The notes under the pieces: model-generated
The model's input: the letters and a program-made list of their open reading frames with translations, nothing else
Databases searched by the model: none
Told to the model about the DNA's origin: nothing
Translations under genes and position numbers: made by a program
Part shown: one piece after another, positions 8,409-17,496 of the stretch
How the letters are laid out: each line of letters starts with the position of its first letter
How positions within the stretch are numbered: the first letter of the stretch is position 1
Assembly (NCBI RefSeq): GCF_000422845.1
Contig: NZ_KE383931.1
Location: forward strand, 1 to 64,000
Length of the DNA stretch: 64,000 nucleotides
DNA from: Oceanobacter kriegii DSM 6294
GTDB lineage: Bacteria; Pseudomonadota; Gammaproteobacteria; Pseudomonadales; Oceanobacteraceae
Reading direction: 5' to 3'

Positions 8409-8559
8409 AATCACACTGATCTATTTGAAGTCATTGCGATTATGAGTGTGTGAAACGGGCCAACAATCAGACCTTAGGCACATTATGATACAAAGGTCTA
8501 TTGCTCAGAAAACAACCAAGTGGTTCCGGCACGACGCTTAACCACCAGCCGAAAAACAG

Positions 8560-8795
8560 AAAAACGTAGGTTGGATAAACGAGCGCAGCGAGTGCCATCC
8601 AACACATCAGCGGCCCGAATCAGACCTATATTTTCACGAGCCACACAGCAGTATTCGGTGCGCGGTGCGGCACCCTACACGAGGAATTGTAGGAGGTAGC
8701 TTGCTGCCGAACAGCAGCAAAACACAGGCTGGATAAACGAGCGCAGTGAGTGCCATCCAACACATCAGCAGCCCGCATCAGACCTATGTTTCCAT
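8560..8795. repeat. tandem copies of a dispersed palindromic repeat
   Basis: Two near-identical units (about 8565-8630 and 8725-8787) both read GGATAAACGAGCGCAG, then TGCCATCCAACACATCAGC, then ATCAGACCTAT. Between them lie GGTGCGCGGTGCGGCACC and GTAGGAGGTAGCTTGCTGCC. The same three unit types occur at 2.6-2.9 kb. No gene lies between 8409 and 8800 apart from these repeats and the divergent DUF3360 promoter. Confidence 0.75.
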
Positions 8796-8800
8796 CAATA

Positions 8801-9274
8801 TTAACTGGTTTTCGTGTCGCAAGGCGCTTCGCACGCTCGGCAGGCGGTACGGCGGGCTTTGTGTTTCTTGGGAAAGTCTTCGCCGTCGCCGTATTCAATA
8901 AATTTGTCGTAATGCTCGTGCACTCGCAGGGCGTCTTTGTCTTCGTGCTTGGGGTGTTTGATGGGACACCAATACCATTCGGTACGTCCGGCAATTTCCG
9001 CCGCGTAGGCAAAGACGCCGTTGGCGTAATCGCAATACAGACAATTAATTTTCTGGAAAGCATTCAGGTATTGCAGCTTGCCACGATCAAATGCCAGGTA
9101 ATTACTGCGTTTAACCTGTGGTATGCGGTAAGCGGGGAAACAGATTTTCTGATACAGGCTGACGCAAATATCGACAACCACCACGGGCAAGATCAAACCG
9201 TATATGGCCGGTGCGGTGATGGTAATCAGCAGGAAGTGGATGGGGTCTTTTCGTACCCGGGTAAGTAGCGCCAT
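8801..9274 (-). CDS. conserved hypothetical membrane-anchored protein with two Cys pairs
   Basis: 157 residues. One hydrophobic segment (FLLITITAPAIYGLILPVVV, about 14-33) is followed by a soluble part with INCLYCDYANG and, near the end, ACRACEAPC. The paired cysteines could bind metal or iron-sulfur. The region between contains WYWCPIKHPKHEDKDALRVHEHY. I have seen this architecture in hypothetical proteins of marine gammaproteobacteria but cannot give a function. It is a single gene that lies downstream of, and reads the same way as, the deaminase at 9407, separated by a terminator. The C-terminus is charged. Confidence 0.65.
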   Translation of the reverse strand: MALLTRVRKDPIHFLLITITAPAIYGLILPVVVVDICVSLYQKICFPAYRIPQVKRSNYLAFDRGKLQYLNAFQKINCLYCDYANGVFAYAAEIAGRTEWYWCPIKHPKHEDKDALRVHEHYDKFIEYGDGEDFPKKHKARRTACRACEAPCDTKTS

Positions 9275-9336
9275 GGTGCCTGTTCCTTTTCTGGCCCGGT
9301 TAAATTCCGGTGAGCCAGGTCAGGTTACCACAAGCA

Positions 9337-9372
9337 AAACGAGAAACCGCCAGCTACCCGGTAGCTGGCGGT
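9337..9372 (-). terminator. terminator of the deaminase gene
   Basis: CCGCCAGCTACC/GGTAGCTGGCGG forms a perfect 12-bp stem (9347-9372). On the minus strand it is followed by TTTCTCGTTTT, as expected for intrinsic termination of the gene ending at 9407. Confidence 0.8.
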
Positions 9373-9406
9373 GGTGCTGCTCTTTGTGCCTTAAAGGCAG
9401 CCGCTA

Positions 9407-10417
9407 TCAGGCAGCGGCGAAAGCATCCAGTTTGGCCAGCAAAGCTGCTTTGGCTTCATCACTCAGGAAGCTGGCCTTGAAGCCGTTGGCCGAGAGTTTC
9501 AGGGCTTGTTCTTTGTTCATGCCCAGCTCGTCTGCCAGTGACTCAAAGTTCTCGTTCATAAAGCCGCCGAAGTACGTCGGGTCATCGGAGTTAACCGTTA
9601 CGCAGAGGCCTTTGTCGAGCATCTCCAACAGGTTGTGGTCGGCCATTGTGTCGAACACGCACAAACGCACGTTAGACAGCGGGCACACCGTCAGTGGAAT
9701 CTGCTCTTTCACCAAGCGCTCAACCAGTACGTCGTCTTCAACACAGCGTACTCCGTGGTCAACACGGTCGACGTGCAGCAGATCCAGTGCGCCCCAGATG
9801 TAGGATGGCGGCCCCTCTTCACCCGCATGGGCAATCAACTTGTAGCCCAGCGATTTGGCCTTGGCGTACAAACGCTCGAATTTTTCCGGCGGGTTGCCCA
9901 CTTCCGAGCTGGCCAGACCAATCCCGACGAAATCGTCACGGAAAGGCTCCACGCTGTCGAGCATGGCCAGTGCTTCGTCTTCGCTCAGGTGGCGCAACAT
10001 GCTGAGAATCATCAGAGCCGACTGGCCGTTCTGTTCCCTGGCTTCGGCAATGGCCTTGCGGAAGCCCGCCAGCACGGTTTCAACCGCAACGCCATAAGGC
10101 AGGTAGGTTTGCGGCTCGACCATGATTTCGGTGTGAATGATGTTTTGTTCGTGGCACTTGTCGAGGTAGTCCTTCATAAGGAAATAGAAGTCTTCCTCGT
10201 CTCGCAGTACCGAAGCGCCCAGATAGTACAAATCCAGGAAGCTTTGCAGGTCTTCGAAGTTATAGGCCTGTTCTACCGACTCCACGCTGTCGTAAGGAAT
10301 ATCAACGCCGTTTTTCGCTGCCAACTGCAACAAACGGGAAGCCTGCAAGCTACCGTCAATGTGCAGGTGAAGTTCGGCTTTGGGCATGGCGCGTAGCCAT
10401 TGTTTGAAATCGTTCAT
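9407..10417 (-). CDS. adenosine deaminase-family enzyme, probably adenine deaminase
   Basis: 336 residues covering the complete TIM-barrel deaminase. Zinc ligands are in PKAELHLHIDGSL (His17, His19), the catalytic Glu is in IAHAGEEGPP, and further ligands are in DRVDHGV and NSDDPTYFGG. The spacing and the sequence SSEVGNPPEKF resemble the bacterial/yeast Aah1 branch, whose characterised Pseudomonas member deaminates adenine to hypoxanthine rather than adenosine. The reaction is purine salvage in the cytosol. The single-gene unit has its own terminator. The adenine/adenosine choice rests on family resemblance only. Confidence 0.85.
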   Translation of the reverse strand: MNDFKQWLRAMPKAELHLHIDGSLQASRLLQLAAKNGVDIPYDSVESVEQAYNFEDLQSFLDLYYLGASVLRDEEDFYFLMKDYLDKCHEQNIIHTEIMVEPQTYLPYGVAVETVLAGFRKAIAEAREQNGQSALMILSMLRHLSEDEALAMLDSVEPFRDDFVGIGLASSEVGNPPEKFERLYAKAKSLGYKLIAHAGEEGPPSYIWGALDLLHVDRVDHGVRCVEDDVLVERLVKEQIPLTVCPLSNVRLCVFDTMADHNLLEMLDKGLCVTVNSDDPTYFGGFMNENFESLADELGMNKEQALKLSANGFKASFLSDEAKAALLAKLDAFAAA

Positions 10418-10688
10418 GAGGACCTGTGGAGTGAAATACGTCTTACAAGATTAGTCCACCTGGCCAAAAATCCGAATCGACCAAGCGGTCAGCTATTGTC
10501 TCGCAGTCCGCCGGCCGGTGCCAGTCCGCAACAGGCTGTTTTGCCTTTTGGAAGGTGTGTTGGAAGACCATTACCCGCTACAAAGTTGATCAACCGGTCA
10601 ATTACAAAAAGAATCACGCAGACGCCTGACTTTTACTGACGCTTTGTTAGGATTTGGCCATCCAAAGGGAATGGTTGCAGGAGCCACC

Positions 10689-12443
10689 ATGAGTGCAGTA
10701 AACGCCATCAAACGCACGCTGTGGCTGTTTGGCCTGCTGCTGTTTGTTATTCCCTCCAGCCTTGCATCGCCCGGTAGCCCGGAAACTGCCACCAAGGGCA
10801 CGGTCAACAACACGTCGTCCTCAAGGCAGGTACTGCTCGACCGTTCACTGTGGCACCCGGTACAAAATTCTACGCTCAACACCTGGCTCAATGGCAAGAT
10901 TGCATCACCTGTCGCTCAGCCAGCAGTGAACTCCCTGATCGGCCGCTCTGGCCAGTTCGTGGCCAAAATTGCCACCGGCCCCAACCCGTCTGATTTTCCG
11001 TACGTGGTGGTAAACAGCAACTTTGTCGATACCGGTCGTGCATTTTGGCAAGCCGACGGCCAAGCGCCGCAGCCCATTGCAGACTTTTCGGTTTCCAGTC
11101 CGCTAACTGCGCCATTTCTTGCCCACGCCCATACCTTCCGGGTAGACCCGGGCCTGCCGCAAGCCGGTACCTTGTGGGTTGTGATCGATGCCGAACACTA
11201 CACCACACCGGTTACCGTCAGCGTTTACAGCGCCGAGAGCTATTTTCGCCACCAGCAATGGGTCAACTTCACCACGCTTGGGGCAGTATTTACGTTACTC
11301 ACGATGGCGATTCTGGCAATGGTGGTGTTCTGGAGAACCTGTCAGCCGGTGACTTTCTGGTACGCCGGTTATGTGGGGCTGCATTCGGTCGGTTGGGCCA
11401 TGTCCGCTGGGCTGATTAATGCGCTTGGGCCATGGCAGGTAAATACCGGCTACGGCGGCATGTACCTGTTCCCGGCGGCGATCGCTTGCGCCGCCATGTT
11501 TACCGCCGGGCTGTTCAGTCTGAAAAAGCACAATCCAAGGCTTCACCGCGTCATGACGGCGGTTGCGGTGGTAGGTGCTGTTAGCAGCCCGTTGTTGCTG
11601 GTTCTGCCATTTACCCCAGTGTTCTACTTTGCCCATCTGATGGCGTCGATTTGGGTCGGGTGCAGCCTGGCAGTGGCGCTGGCCAACCTGCGCCGCTACG
11701 GTGTTCGGGCCTGGTATTACTTTATAGGCAACCTGCTCTACAGTGCTTCACTGGTTTACTACATGGCCTCTCACGCACTGCCAGAAGCCGGTTTCTATTA
11801 CCCTGAAATGACGGTTCTGATCGCACTCTCGTTGGATTGCCTTTGTATTTTGCTGGCTCTGGCCGAGTGGCTGCGCGCCAAGCAACTGGAGCTGGGAACC
11901 GTTACCCGCCAGGCACATATCGACCGTTTGACCGGTGCGGGCAATCGTTTTGCTCTGGACGAACACATGGCGAAACTCGACCGTCGCTATCTGATTGTGT
12001 TTATCGATTTTGATGGCATGAAAGGCATTAACGATCAGCTCGGCCACAGTGAAGGCGACCGTTTTCTGATCGAAGCCGTCAAAGAGCTGCACCAGCATTT
12101 ACCCAACGATGGCCAGTTATTCCGTGTTGGCGGTGATGAATTTGTCTGGTTAAGAAGCCGTGTAAGGGCCGATAACACCGAGCTGGAGCAGCAAATTAAT
12201 CATTGCATTACCGATATCGAAGCACGCCTGCAACGTCAGTGGCCCATGGCGGGCATCAGCTATGGCCTTGGCTACGGCGTGAGCAGCAGTGACAAGCACC
12301 AAAGCATGGCCGAAGCCGACCGACGCATGTACGAACACAAAACGTCCAAGCAATCGATACAGGTGCGCCGTGAAGAAGATGGCCACGGTGGCGGCAGTAT
12401 TCCCCCTAACCTGCCGAAATCGCCACGTTTGGGCTTGTATTAG
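10689..12443 (+). CDS. 7TM-DISM sensor diguanylate cyclase
   Basis: 584 residues from the ATG at 10689 (CAGGAGCC upstream); the frame opens 15 codons earlier. A signal peptide (TLWLFGLLLFVIPSSLA) leads to a periplasmic 7TMR-DISM extracellular domain (to about 185). Seven membrane spans (about 195-400) follow, then a GGDEF domain ending the protein. The active-site loop is intact (RVGGDEFVWL), so it should make cyclic di-GMP from GTP. The RxxD inhibitory site normally five residues before GGDEF is absent (PNDG stands there), so product inhibition is probably lost. The periplasmic ligand is unknown. Confidence 0.85.
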   Translation: MSAVNAIKRTLWLFGLLLFVIPSSLASPGSPETATKGTVNNTSSSRQVLLDRSLWHPVQNSTLNTWLNGKIASPVAQPAVNSLIGRSGQFVAKIATGPNPSDFPYVVVNSNFVDTGRAFWQADGQAPQPIADFSVSSPLTAPFLAHAHTFRVDPGLPQAGTLWVVIDAEHYTTPVTVSVYSAESYFRHQQWVNFTTLGAVFTLLTMAILAMVVFWRTCQPVTFWYAGYVGLHSVGWAMSAGLINALGPWQVNTGYGGMYLFPAAIACAAMFTAGLFSLKKHNPRLHRVMTAVAVVGAVSSPLLLVLPFTPVFYFAHLMASIWVGCSLAVALANLRRYGVRAWYYFIGNLLYSASLVYYMASHALPEAGFYYPEMTVLIALSLDCLCILLALAEWLRAKQLELGTVTRQAHIDRLTGAGNRFALDEHMAKLDRRYLIVFIDFDGMKGINDQLGHSEGDRFLIEAVKELHQHLPNDGQLFRVGGDEFVWLRSRVRADNTELEQQINHCITDIEARLQRQWPMAGISYGLGYGVSSSDKHQSMAEADRRMYEHKTSKQSIQVRREEDGHGGGSIPPNLPKSPRLGLY

Positions 12444-12496
12444 GGTCTTTTAATAGAAAGCAGGAATAGAAAACAGGAATAAAAAGCCAGAAACAA

Positions 12497-12535
12497 AAAA
12501 ACCGATGCCACCTTCCTGATGACACCGGTTTTCTT
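12497..12535. terminator. probable bidirectional terminator
   Basis: AAAACCGATGCCA pairs imperfectly with TGACACCGGTTTT, with A-run and T-run flanks. It lies between the convergent diguanylate cyclase and CoA-transferase genes, so it may stop both. The mismatched stem lowers certainty. Confidence 0.5.
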
Positions 12536-12608
12536 GTGTCGCTGAACCAGCGACGGTTTTCACGCTCCACGGGTGCTGTGGCGCTCTGCCTTAACGGCAG
12601 GTATTCGA

Positions 12609-13265
12609 TCAGAATGTCATTTCCGGTACGTGGTCTGGCACGATCAGTTTACCGGCTGTTTTTTCGGCAATTTCTTCAACCGACACGCCCGGCGCACGTT
12701 CTTTCAGGTGGAATGCACCGTCTTCAATTTCAAGCCACGCCAGGTCGGTCAAAACCTTCTTGATGCAGCCCTTGCCGGTCAGTGGCAGTGAGCAATCGGC
12801 CAGCAGTTTGGATTCGCCGTGCTTGGAAGCGTGGGTCATGGTCACAATGATGTTGTCGGCACCGGCCACCAGGTCCATTGCCCCACCCATGCCTTTCACC
12901 AACTTGCCGGGGATCATCCAGCTGGCAATGTTGCCGTTCACATCCACCTCAAACGCGCCCAGTACCGTCAAATCGACATGACCACCACGGATCATGGCAA
13001 AGGAATCTGCGGAGTTAAAAATGGACGCACCCGGTACCGCCGTCACGGTTTGCTTACCGGCGTTAATCATATCGGCGTCGAGTTCGTCTTCGGTTGGAAA
13101 GCGGCCCATGCCCAGCAGCCCGTTCTCGGATTGCAGCATCACTTCCATGCCTTCCGGCACGTAGTTGGCCACCAGCGTTGGAATACCAATGCCCAGGTTT
13201 ACGTAAAAGCCATCCTCAAGTTCGCGGGCAACGCGTTGTGCCATTTGTTCACGAGTAAGTGCCAT
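12609..13265 (-). CDS. scoB: 3-oxoacid (acetoacetate/succinyl) CoA-transferase subunit B
   Basis: 218 residues of the class I CoA-transferase beta chain. The catalytic glutamate sits in QSENGLLGMG, and GIGIPTLVANY and GGHVDLTVLGAFEVD are typical. With the A subunit it moves CoA from succinyl-CoA to acetoacetate or a related ketoacid, feeding ketone bodies or beta-ketoadipate into central metabolism. I start at the second ATG (13265), seven bases from AGAGGGG. The first ATG at 13271 is too close to that site. It is cotranscribed with the A subunit 43 bases upstream. A pcaJ-type role is possible but cannot be separated here. Confidence 0.85.
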   Translation of the reverse strand: MALTREQMAQRVARELEDGFYVNLGIGIPTLVANYVPEGMEVMLQSENGLLGMGRFPTEDELDADMINAGKQTVTAVPGASIFNSADSFAMIRGGHVDLTVLGAFEVDVNGNIASWMIPGKLVKGMGGAMDLVAGADNIIVTMTHASKHGESKLLADCSLPLTGKGCIKKVLTDLAWLEIEDGAFHLKERAPGVSVEEIAEKTAGKLIVPDHVPEMTF

Positions 13266-13308
13266 GTTCATTCCCCTCTAGTCGTTGGAAGCTGTCTCAG
13301 CGTTGAAA

Positions 13309-14010
13309 TCAGGATTCAGTGACGGTGCGTTTTTCGATGCGCTTTTCAAAGCTGCCAACGATCAAACGGTTCACATAAATCCCCGGGGTGTGAATCTGGC
13401 TAGGTTCCAACTCCCCGACTTCGACCAGCTCTTCCACTTCGACCACGGTGATCTTGCCCGCCGTTGCCGCCATTGGGTTGAAGTTCTGGGCGGTGTGACG
13501 GTACATCACGTTGCCATAACGGTCGGCTTTCCAGCCTTTGACGATGGCAAAGTCGCCAACAATGGATTCTTCCAACAAGTATTCGCGGCCATTGAACTCA
13601 CGCACTTCCTTGCCTTCGCCCACCGGCGTGCCAACACCAGTAGCAGTAAAGAAAGCAGGAATGCCCGCGCCACCAGCGCGCATTTTTTCTGCCAGCGTGC
13701 CTTGTGGTGTCAGTTCTACTTCCAGCTCGCCGTTCAGCAGTTGCTGTTCAAACATGGCGTTTTCGCCCACATAGGACGAAATCATTTTTTTAACCTGTTT
13801 GTCTTCCAGCAACACGCCGAGGCCAAAGCCATCGACACCGCAGTTGTTGGACACAATGGTCAGGTCGCGGGTGCCCTTACGCTTGATCTCACCGATCAGG
13901 TTTTCCGGGATACCACACAAACCAAATCCGCCGGCAATGACGGTCATGCCATCCTGCAAGCCTTCCATTGCTTCTTCATAACTGCCTACGACTTTATCGA
14001 AACCTGCCAT
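13309..14010 (-). CDS. scoA: 3-oxoacid CoA-transferase subunit A
   Basis: 233 residues. The glycine-rich [13 protein letters not shown] near the N-terminus and [12 protein letters not shown], then [13 protein letters not shown], mark the alpha chain of class I CoA-transferases. It binds CoA and pairs with the ScoB chain encoded just downstream. A GGAGA ribosome site lies eight bases before the ATG. The promoter must lie in the 366-base gap upstream. A bacterium making catechol by the iac pathway would need a beta-ketoadipate CoA-transferase; this pair could serve, but no cat or pca genes are in view. Confidence 0.85.
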   Translation of the reverse strand: MAGFDKVVGSYEEAMEGLQDGMTVIAGGFGLCGIPENLIGEIKRKGTRDLTIVSNNCGVDGFGLGVLLEDKQVKKMISSYVGENAMFEQQLLNGELEVELTPQGTLAEKMRAGGAGIPAFFTATGVGTPVGEGKEVREFNGREYLLEESIVGDFAIVKGWKADRYGNVMYRHTAQNFNPMAATAGKITVVEVEELVEVGELEPSQIHTPGIYVNRLIVGSFEKRIEKRTVTES

Positions 14011-14376
14011 TGTCGTTGTCTCCGTAGATTGTTTGGTTTAACCGCTACAGCAGCAGTAAAGCAGCCAGACACCGAGGCTGCTATATGCTCAAAGTATGAG
14101 CAGCTGACGATTGAATAATTCCAGTCTGCCGACTCGGCTTTGATTCGTTAATTTAATTATTTAAAGCTATTTTTTTGTTTTTCTTATGAGTTGTCACACC
14201 AAGGATTCGCAAATCGACCGTTCAGTACTTACGGAAGCGGCCGATACTTAAACCTGAGTACAGGACATTCCAAGCACCTTTACTGAATGTACAAAGCAGC
14301 AAAGTGGGCAAACTGGCCAAACCCCGGTCATTGCCTATGCTGAATGCAGAAAAACAGAAAAATCGGAGTATTCCCT
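14011..14376. other. divergent promoter region, no gene seen
   Basis: This 366-base gap separates scoAB from the binding-protein/chemoreceptor genes. A short dyad, GCTGCTATATGCTC then GTATGAGCAGC (about 14078-14105), could be an operator for scoAB. A low-GC tract around 14140-14190 suits promoters. No coding sequence or stable RNA was recognised. Confidence 0.35.
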
Positions 14377-15309
14377 ATGCGAGCTTTTCGGCCTGTAGCC
14401 CGCGTGATCGCCACCTGCGCCCTGTTCGGATTGATGAACCAAGCCCATTCCGGGGTCATCGCTGCCACCATGCCGCGCTTTGAAGACAACTTTCTCACGG
14501 TACTGAGAATGGCGATTGAAGAATCTGCCGGTTATCGGGGGCACGACACCTACGTCGCCGATGGCGACGGCAACAAGGAACGTCAGCTCAGCCAGATTCG
14601 TGAGTTTGTTGACGCCAAGGTCGACGCCATCATCATCGCGCCGGTCAGTGGCGACCCGGAATACAACCGGGGCATCGTCGAAACCGTTATCAGCGCCAAC
14701 ATCCCGTTGGTTTACGTCAACACAGATCCCTCCATCAGCAACTACCCCAGCAACATGGTGTACGTCGGCTCCAACGAAGTGGAATCCGGCACCATGCAAA
14801 CCGAAGAGCTGGCCAAGTTGGCGAACTACAAAGCCAACATCGCTCTGTTAAAAGGTGCCGAGGACAACCCTGCCGCCCAAATTCGAACCCAGGACGTGCG
14901 TGACGTCATCAAGCAATACCCGAATATGAAAATCACCGTGGAAGGCACCGCCAACTGGCAGCGTTCGGAAGCCATGGCACTGGTGACCAAGTGGCTCGAC
15001 GAAGGCCAGACCTTCGACATGATCGTTGCCAACAACGATGAAATGGCGCTGGGCGCCATTCTGGCCTTGCAGAAAAAAGGCCTCGATCCGAAGAAATTTT
15101 TGATTGGCGGTATCGACGCCACCCATGACGCCCTCGAAGCCATGGACAAACAACTGCTCGACGTCACTGTGTTGCAAGACGGCCAGCGTCAGGCCGAAAA
15201 AGCCGTAATTGCCGCCAACAACCTGATTCGCGGTCGCGAAGTGGATGAGAAAGTCTGGGTGCCTTTCAAACTGGTGACCCAGGACAATTATCAGGATTTC
15301 CTCAACTAA
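14377..15309 (+). CDS. periplasmic sugar-binding-like protein (peripla_BP_4 family)
   Basis: 310 residues from the ATG at 14377 (CGGAG upstream). The signal peptide ends at NQAHSG. The mature protein matches RbsB-type type I periplasmic binding proteins: VDAIIIAPVSGDPEYN, PLVYVNTDPS, ANNDEMALGAILAL and GGIDATHDALEAM. No permease or ATPase genes are adjacent. A methyl-accepting chemoreceptor begins 18 bases after the stop instead. The protein is therefore likely a ligand sensor presenting a sugar or autoinducer-2-like molecule to that receptor rather than a transport component. The ligand cannot be read from sequence. Confidence 0.8.
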   Translation: MRAFRPVARVIATCALFGLMNQAHSGVIAATMPRFEDNFLTVLRMAIEESAGYRGHDTYVADGDGNKERQLSQIREFVDAKVDAIIIAPVSGDPEYNRGIVETVISANIPLVYVNTDPSISNYPSNMVYVGSNEVESGTMQTEELAKLANYKANIALLKGAEDNPAAQIRTQDVRDVIKQYPNMKITVEGTANWQRSEAMALVTKWLDEGQTFDMIVANNDEMALGAILALQKKGLDPKKFLIGGIDATHDALEAMDKQLLDVTVLQDGQRQAEKAVIAANNLIRGREVDEKVWVPFKLVTQDNYQDFLN

Positions 15310-15327
15310 GCGGATCGGAGAACAGAC

Positions 15328-17304
15328 ATGACCCTGGTACAAAAGATCACCGCCGGATTCGCTGCCATGTTGCTGGCCATGCTGGTATTAGCCGCTTCCA
15401 ACTACGCGTCGCTGACCGGTATCTCCCAACAAATGGAAGCCATCGTCGACGAAAGCGTGCCGCTGAGCCAGGCCGCCGCCAGTGCAGAAACCGCCCTGAT
15501 GGAAGCCAAAATCGCCTTGATTGAAGCCAACTGGTCGCACACCCCGGAAGCCCTGCAAGCCAGCCGCGACACCTTTTCAACCGCCATCAACAACCTCAAT
15601 CTGGCCATTGGCAGCGTGCCTGCCAGCCTGTTGCAGAACAACAGCGAGGTGGCCGCCAGTGTCGAAGAAATTCGCCAGCTAGCCGACAAAATGCGTGTCA
15701 GCGGTGAAGAAATTCTTAAGCACTACAGCGAAAAGGTTGTTGCCGACGAACAGGTTTCCAACGGCATTTATCAAATGACCAAACTCAGCCGCCAGCTGGA
15801 AAAGTACCTGCTGAAATACCGCGACTACTACAAACCCAGCCTGCGTATGGTGATCAACTCACTGGGCCGCGACGTCAACAAGGCCATCGCTGCCTTCAGT
15901 GGCCATGTCGCCAACCCCGATATGCTGATTTTGAACGAATCCCTGAAAGGCCTTGGCCCGGTAATCACGGAGTCTTACCAGGCGGTTGTGGCCGAAAATG
16001 ACAGCATCGGCAAAGTATTCAGCTTTATGGTGCCCAAACTGGTGATGCACATGGACGCCCCGGAAGGTTTGCGTGCGGCTTACCAGCGTCAGCACGACCT
16101 TGAAACCGCCATCATGGGTGAGCAGCAGTACGTCACGGAACTGACGGAATCGTCGGTACAAGCGGTGATGCAATTCAACGCGCTGACCAAAGTGATGCTG
16201 GACGAGGCCCGTGAATCCAGCGCTGCGGCGGTGTCATCCGGCATCTCCATGCTGCTGGGATTAGGCCTGGTTGCTGTGCTGGTAGCGGTGATCATTGGCT
16301 CGATGATTTCCCGCAGCATTCGCAATGCCATCGGCCAGTTCCGTCACAATCTGGTTGAGATGTCGAAAGGCAATCTGCAAGTCAGCTTTGATGCCAACGG
16401 CAAGGACGAATTTGCCGATCTGGGCGGTTATTTGAATACGCTGAACCAGTCGCTGCGCGACACCTTCAGCAAGTTGTCGGCCGCCGCCGACCAGCTCAAC
16501 AACACCTCTGGCGTTAATGCCGATACCGCAACAACATCGCGCAGCATTGCCGACAAGCAAAAAGCGCTGGTGGTGCAAACCGCCACCGCCATGACCCAAA
16601 TGGAATCGTCGGTGAAAGAAGTCGCCGATCGCTCGCAAGAAACCATGCAGGCCACTGGCAACGTCAGCAGCATGATGAAAGACGCCAAGTCGGCCATTGA
16701 ACGTGCCATTTCCAACGTTCGTACCCAGGCAGCCCAGGTGCGTCAGGCTTCGGGCACCACCAACGAGCTGGACGAATACGGCAACCAGATCGACAGCATC
16801 ATTGAAACCATTCACAACATTGCCGAGCAAACCAACCTGCTGGCCTTGAACGCGGCCATTGAGGCCGCACGCGCTGGCGAACAGGGTCGTGGCTTTGCGG
16901 TTGTTGCCGACGAAGTACGTTCACTGGCCAGCCGTACCAAACAAAGCACCGTCGAAATCCAGCAAACCATCGAACTGATGCAAAAACTGATCACCGCCGT
17001 GGTCTCGGTGATGGCAGAGTCCACCCAGCTCAGCGAAGAAAGCATTCAGGTAGCCGGTGAAGCTGAACAGGGCCTTAATGGCATCGACCTGTCGATTACC
17101 CAAATTTCCGAAATGAACACCCAGATTGCCAGCGCTACGGAAGAACAAAGCGCCACCGCGCGCGAGATCAGCTCGGCTCTGGAAGCCATCAGCAACCATT
17201 CGGAAGAAAACCTGCAAGGCGCTCAGCGCACCGCCAGCATCGGTAATGATTTGATGGGCATGGCCAAAACCCAGCGCGATTTGGTAAGCCGCTACCGGGT
17301 GTAA
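15328..17304 (+). CDS. methyl-accepting chemotaxis protein
   Basis: 658 residues. TM1 spans about 9-27 and a long helical periplasmic region (about 30-300, the size of an HBM-type bimodular sensor) follows. TM2 is about 306-328, then come a HAMP domain and a cytoplasmic coiled-coil. The CheA/CheW hairpin tip is typical ([19 protein letters not shown], then [13 protein letters not shown]). The receptor probably reads the binding protein encoded immediately upstream and signals to flagellar CheA. Glutamate/glutamine-rich helices ([13 protein letters not shown]) offer methylation sites. The C-terminus lacks a CheR-tethering pentapeptide. Confidence 0.9.
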   Translation: MTLVQKITAGFAAMLLAMLVLAASNYASLTGISQQMEAIVDESVPLSQAAASAETALMEAKIALIEANWSHTPEALQASRDTFSTAINNLNLAIGSVPASLLQNNSEVAASVEEIRQLADKMRVSGEEILKHYSEKVVADEQVSNGIYQMTKLSRQLEKYLLKYRDYYKPSLRMVINSLGRDVNKAIAAFSGHVANPDMLILNESLKGLGPVITESYQAVVAENDSIGKVFSFMVPKLVMHMDAPEGLRAAYQRQHDLETAIMGEQQYVTELTESSVQAVMQFNALTKVMLDEARESSAAAVSSGISMLLGLGLVAVLVAVIIGSMISRSIRNAIGQFRHNLVEMSKGNLQVSFDANGKDEFADLGGYLNTLNQSLRDTFSKLSAAADQLNNTSGVNADTATTSRSIADKQKALVVQTATAMTQMESSVKEVADRSQETMQATGNVSSMMKDAKSAIERAISNVRTQAAQVRQASGTTNELDEYGNQIDSIIETIHNIAEQTNLLALNAAIEAARAGEQGRGFAVVADEVRSLASRTKQSTVEIQQTIELMQKLITAVVSVMAESTQLSEESIQVAGEAEQGLNGIDLSITQISEMNTQIASATEEQSATAREISSALEAISNHSEENLQGAQRTASIGNDLMGMAKTQRDLVSRYRV

Positions 17305-17317
17305 CCAGACAGCCATT

Positions 17318-17395
17318 TGAGTGATGGGTGCAAGCGCCCATCCTATTACTCTCACCGCACCACAAACTCATAGGATGGGCACTCGTGCCCATCCA
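17318..17395. repeat. facing palindromic repeats
   Basis: GATGGGTGCAAGCGCCCATCC (17322-17342) is followed about 20 bases later by the related TAGGATGGGCACTCGTGCCC unit (about 17371-17390). Each is a dyad and the two face one another. The region lies between the chemoreceptor and the next gene, where it could act as a weak terminator or a REP element. A fragment of the same type (GGGCGGGGCCCATCC) recurs at about 51622. Confidence 0.6.
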
Positions 17396-17496
17396 CCCTC
17401 CTCTTTTCGACCAACACGCATTAATTTCAAATAATCGTGTAAGAAATCGTCGCCATCGCCGACCACAAGGAGACCTAACCCAAAAGAGTCTCTGAC

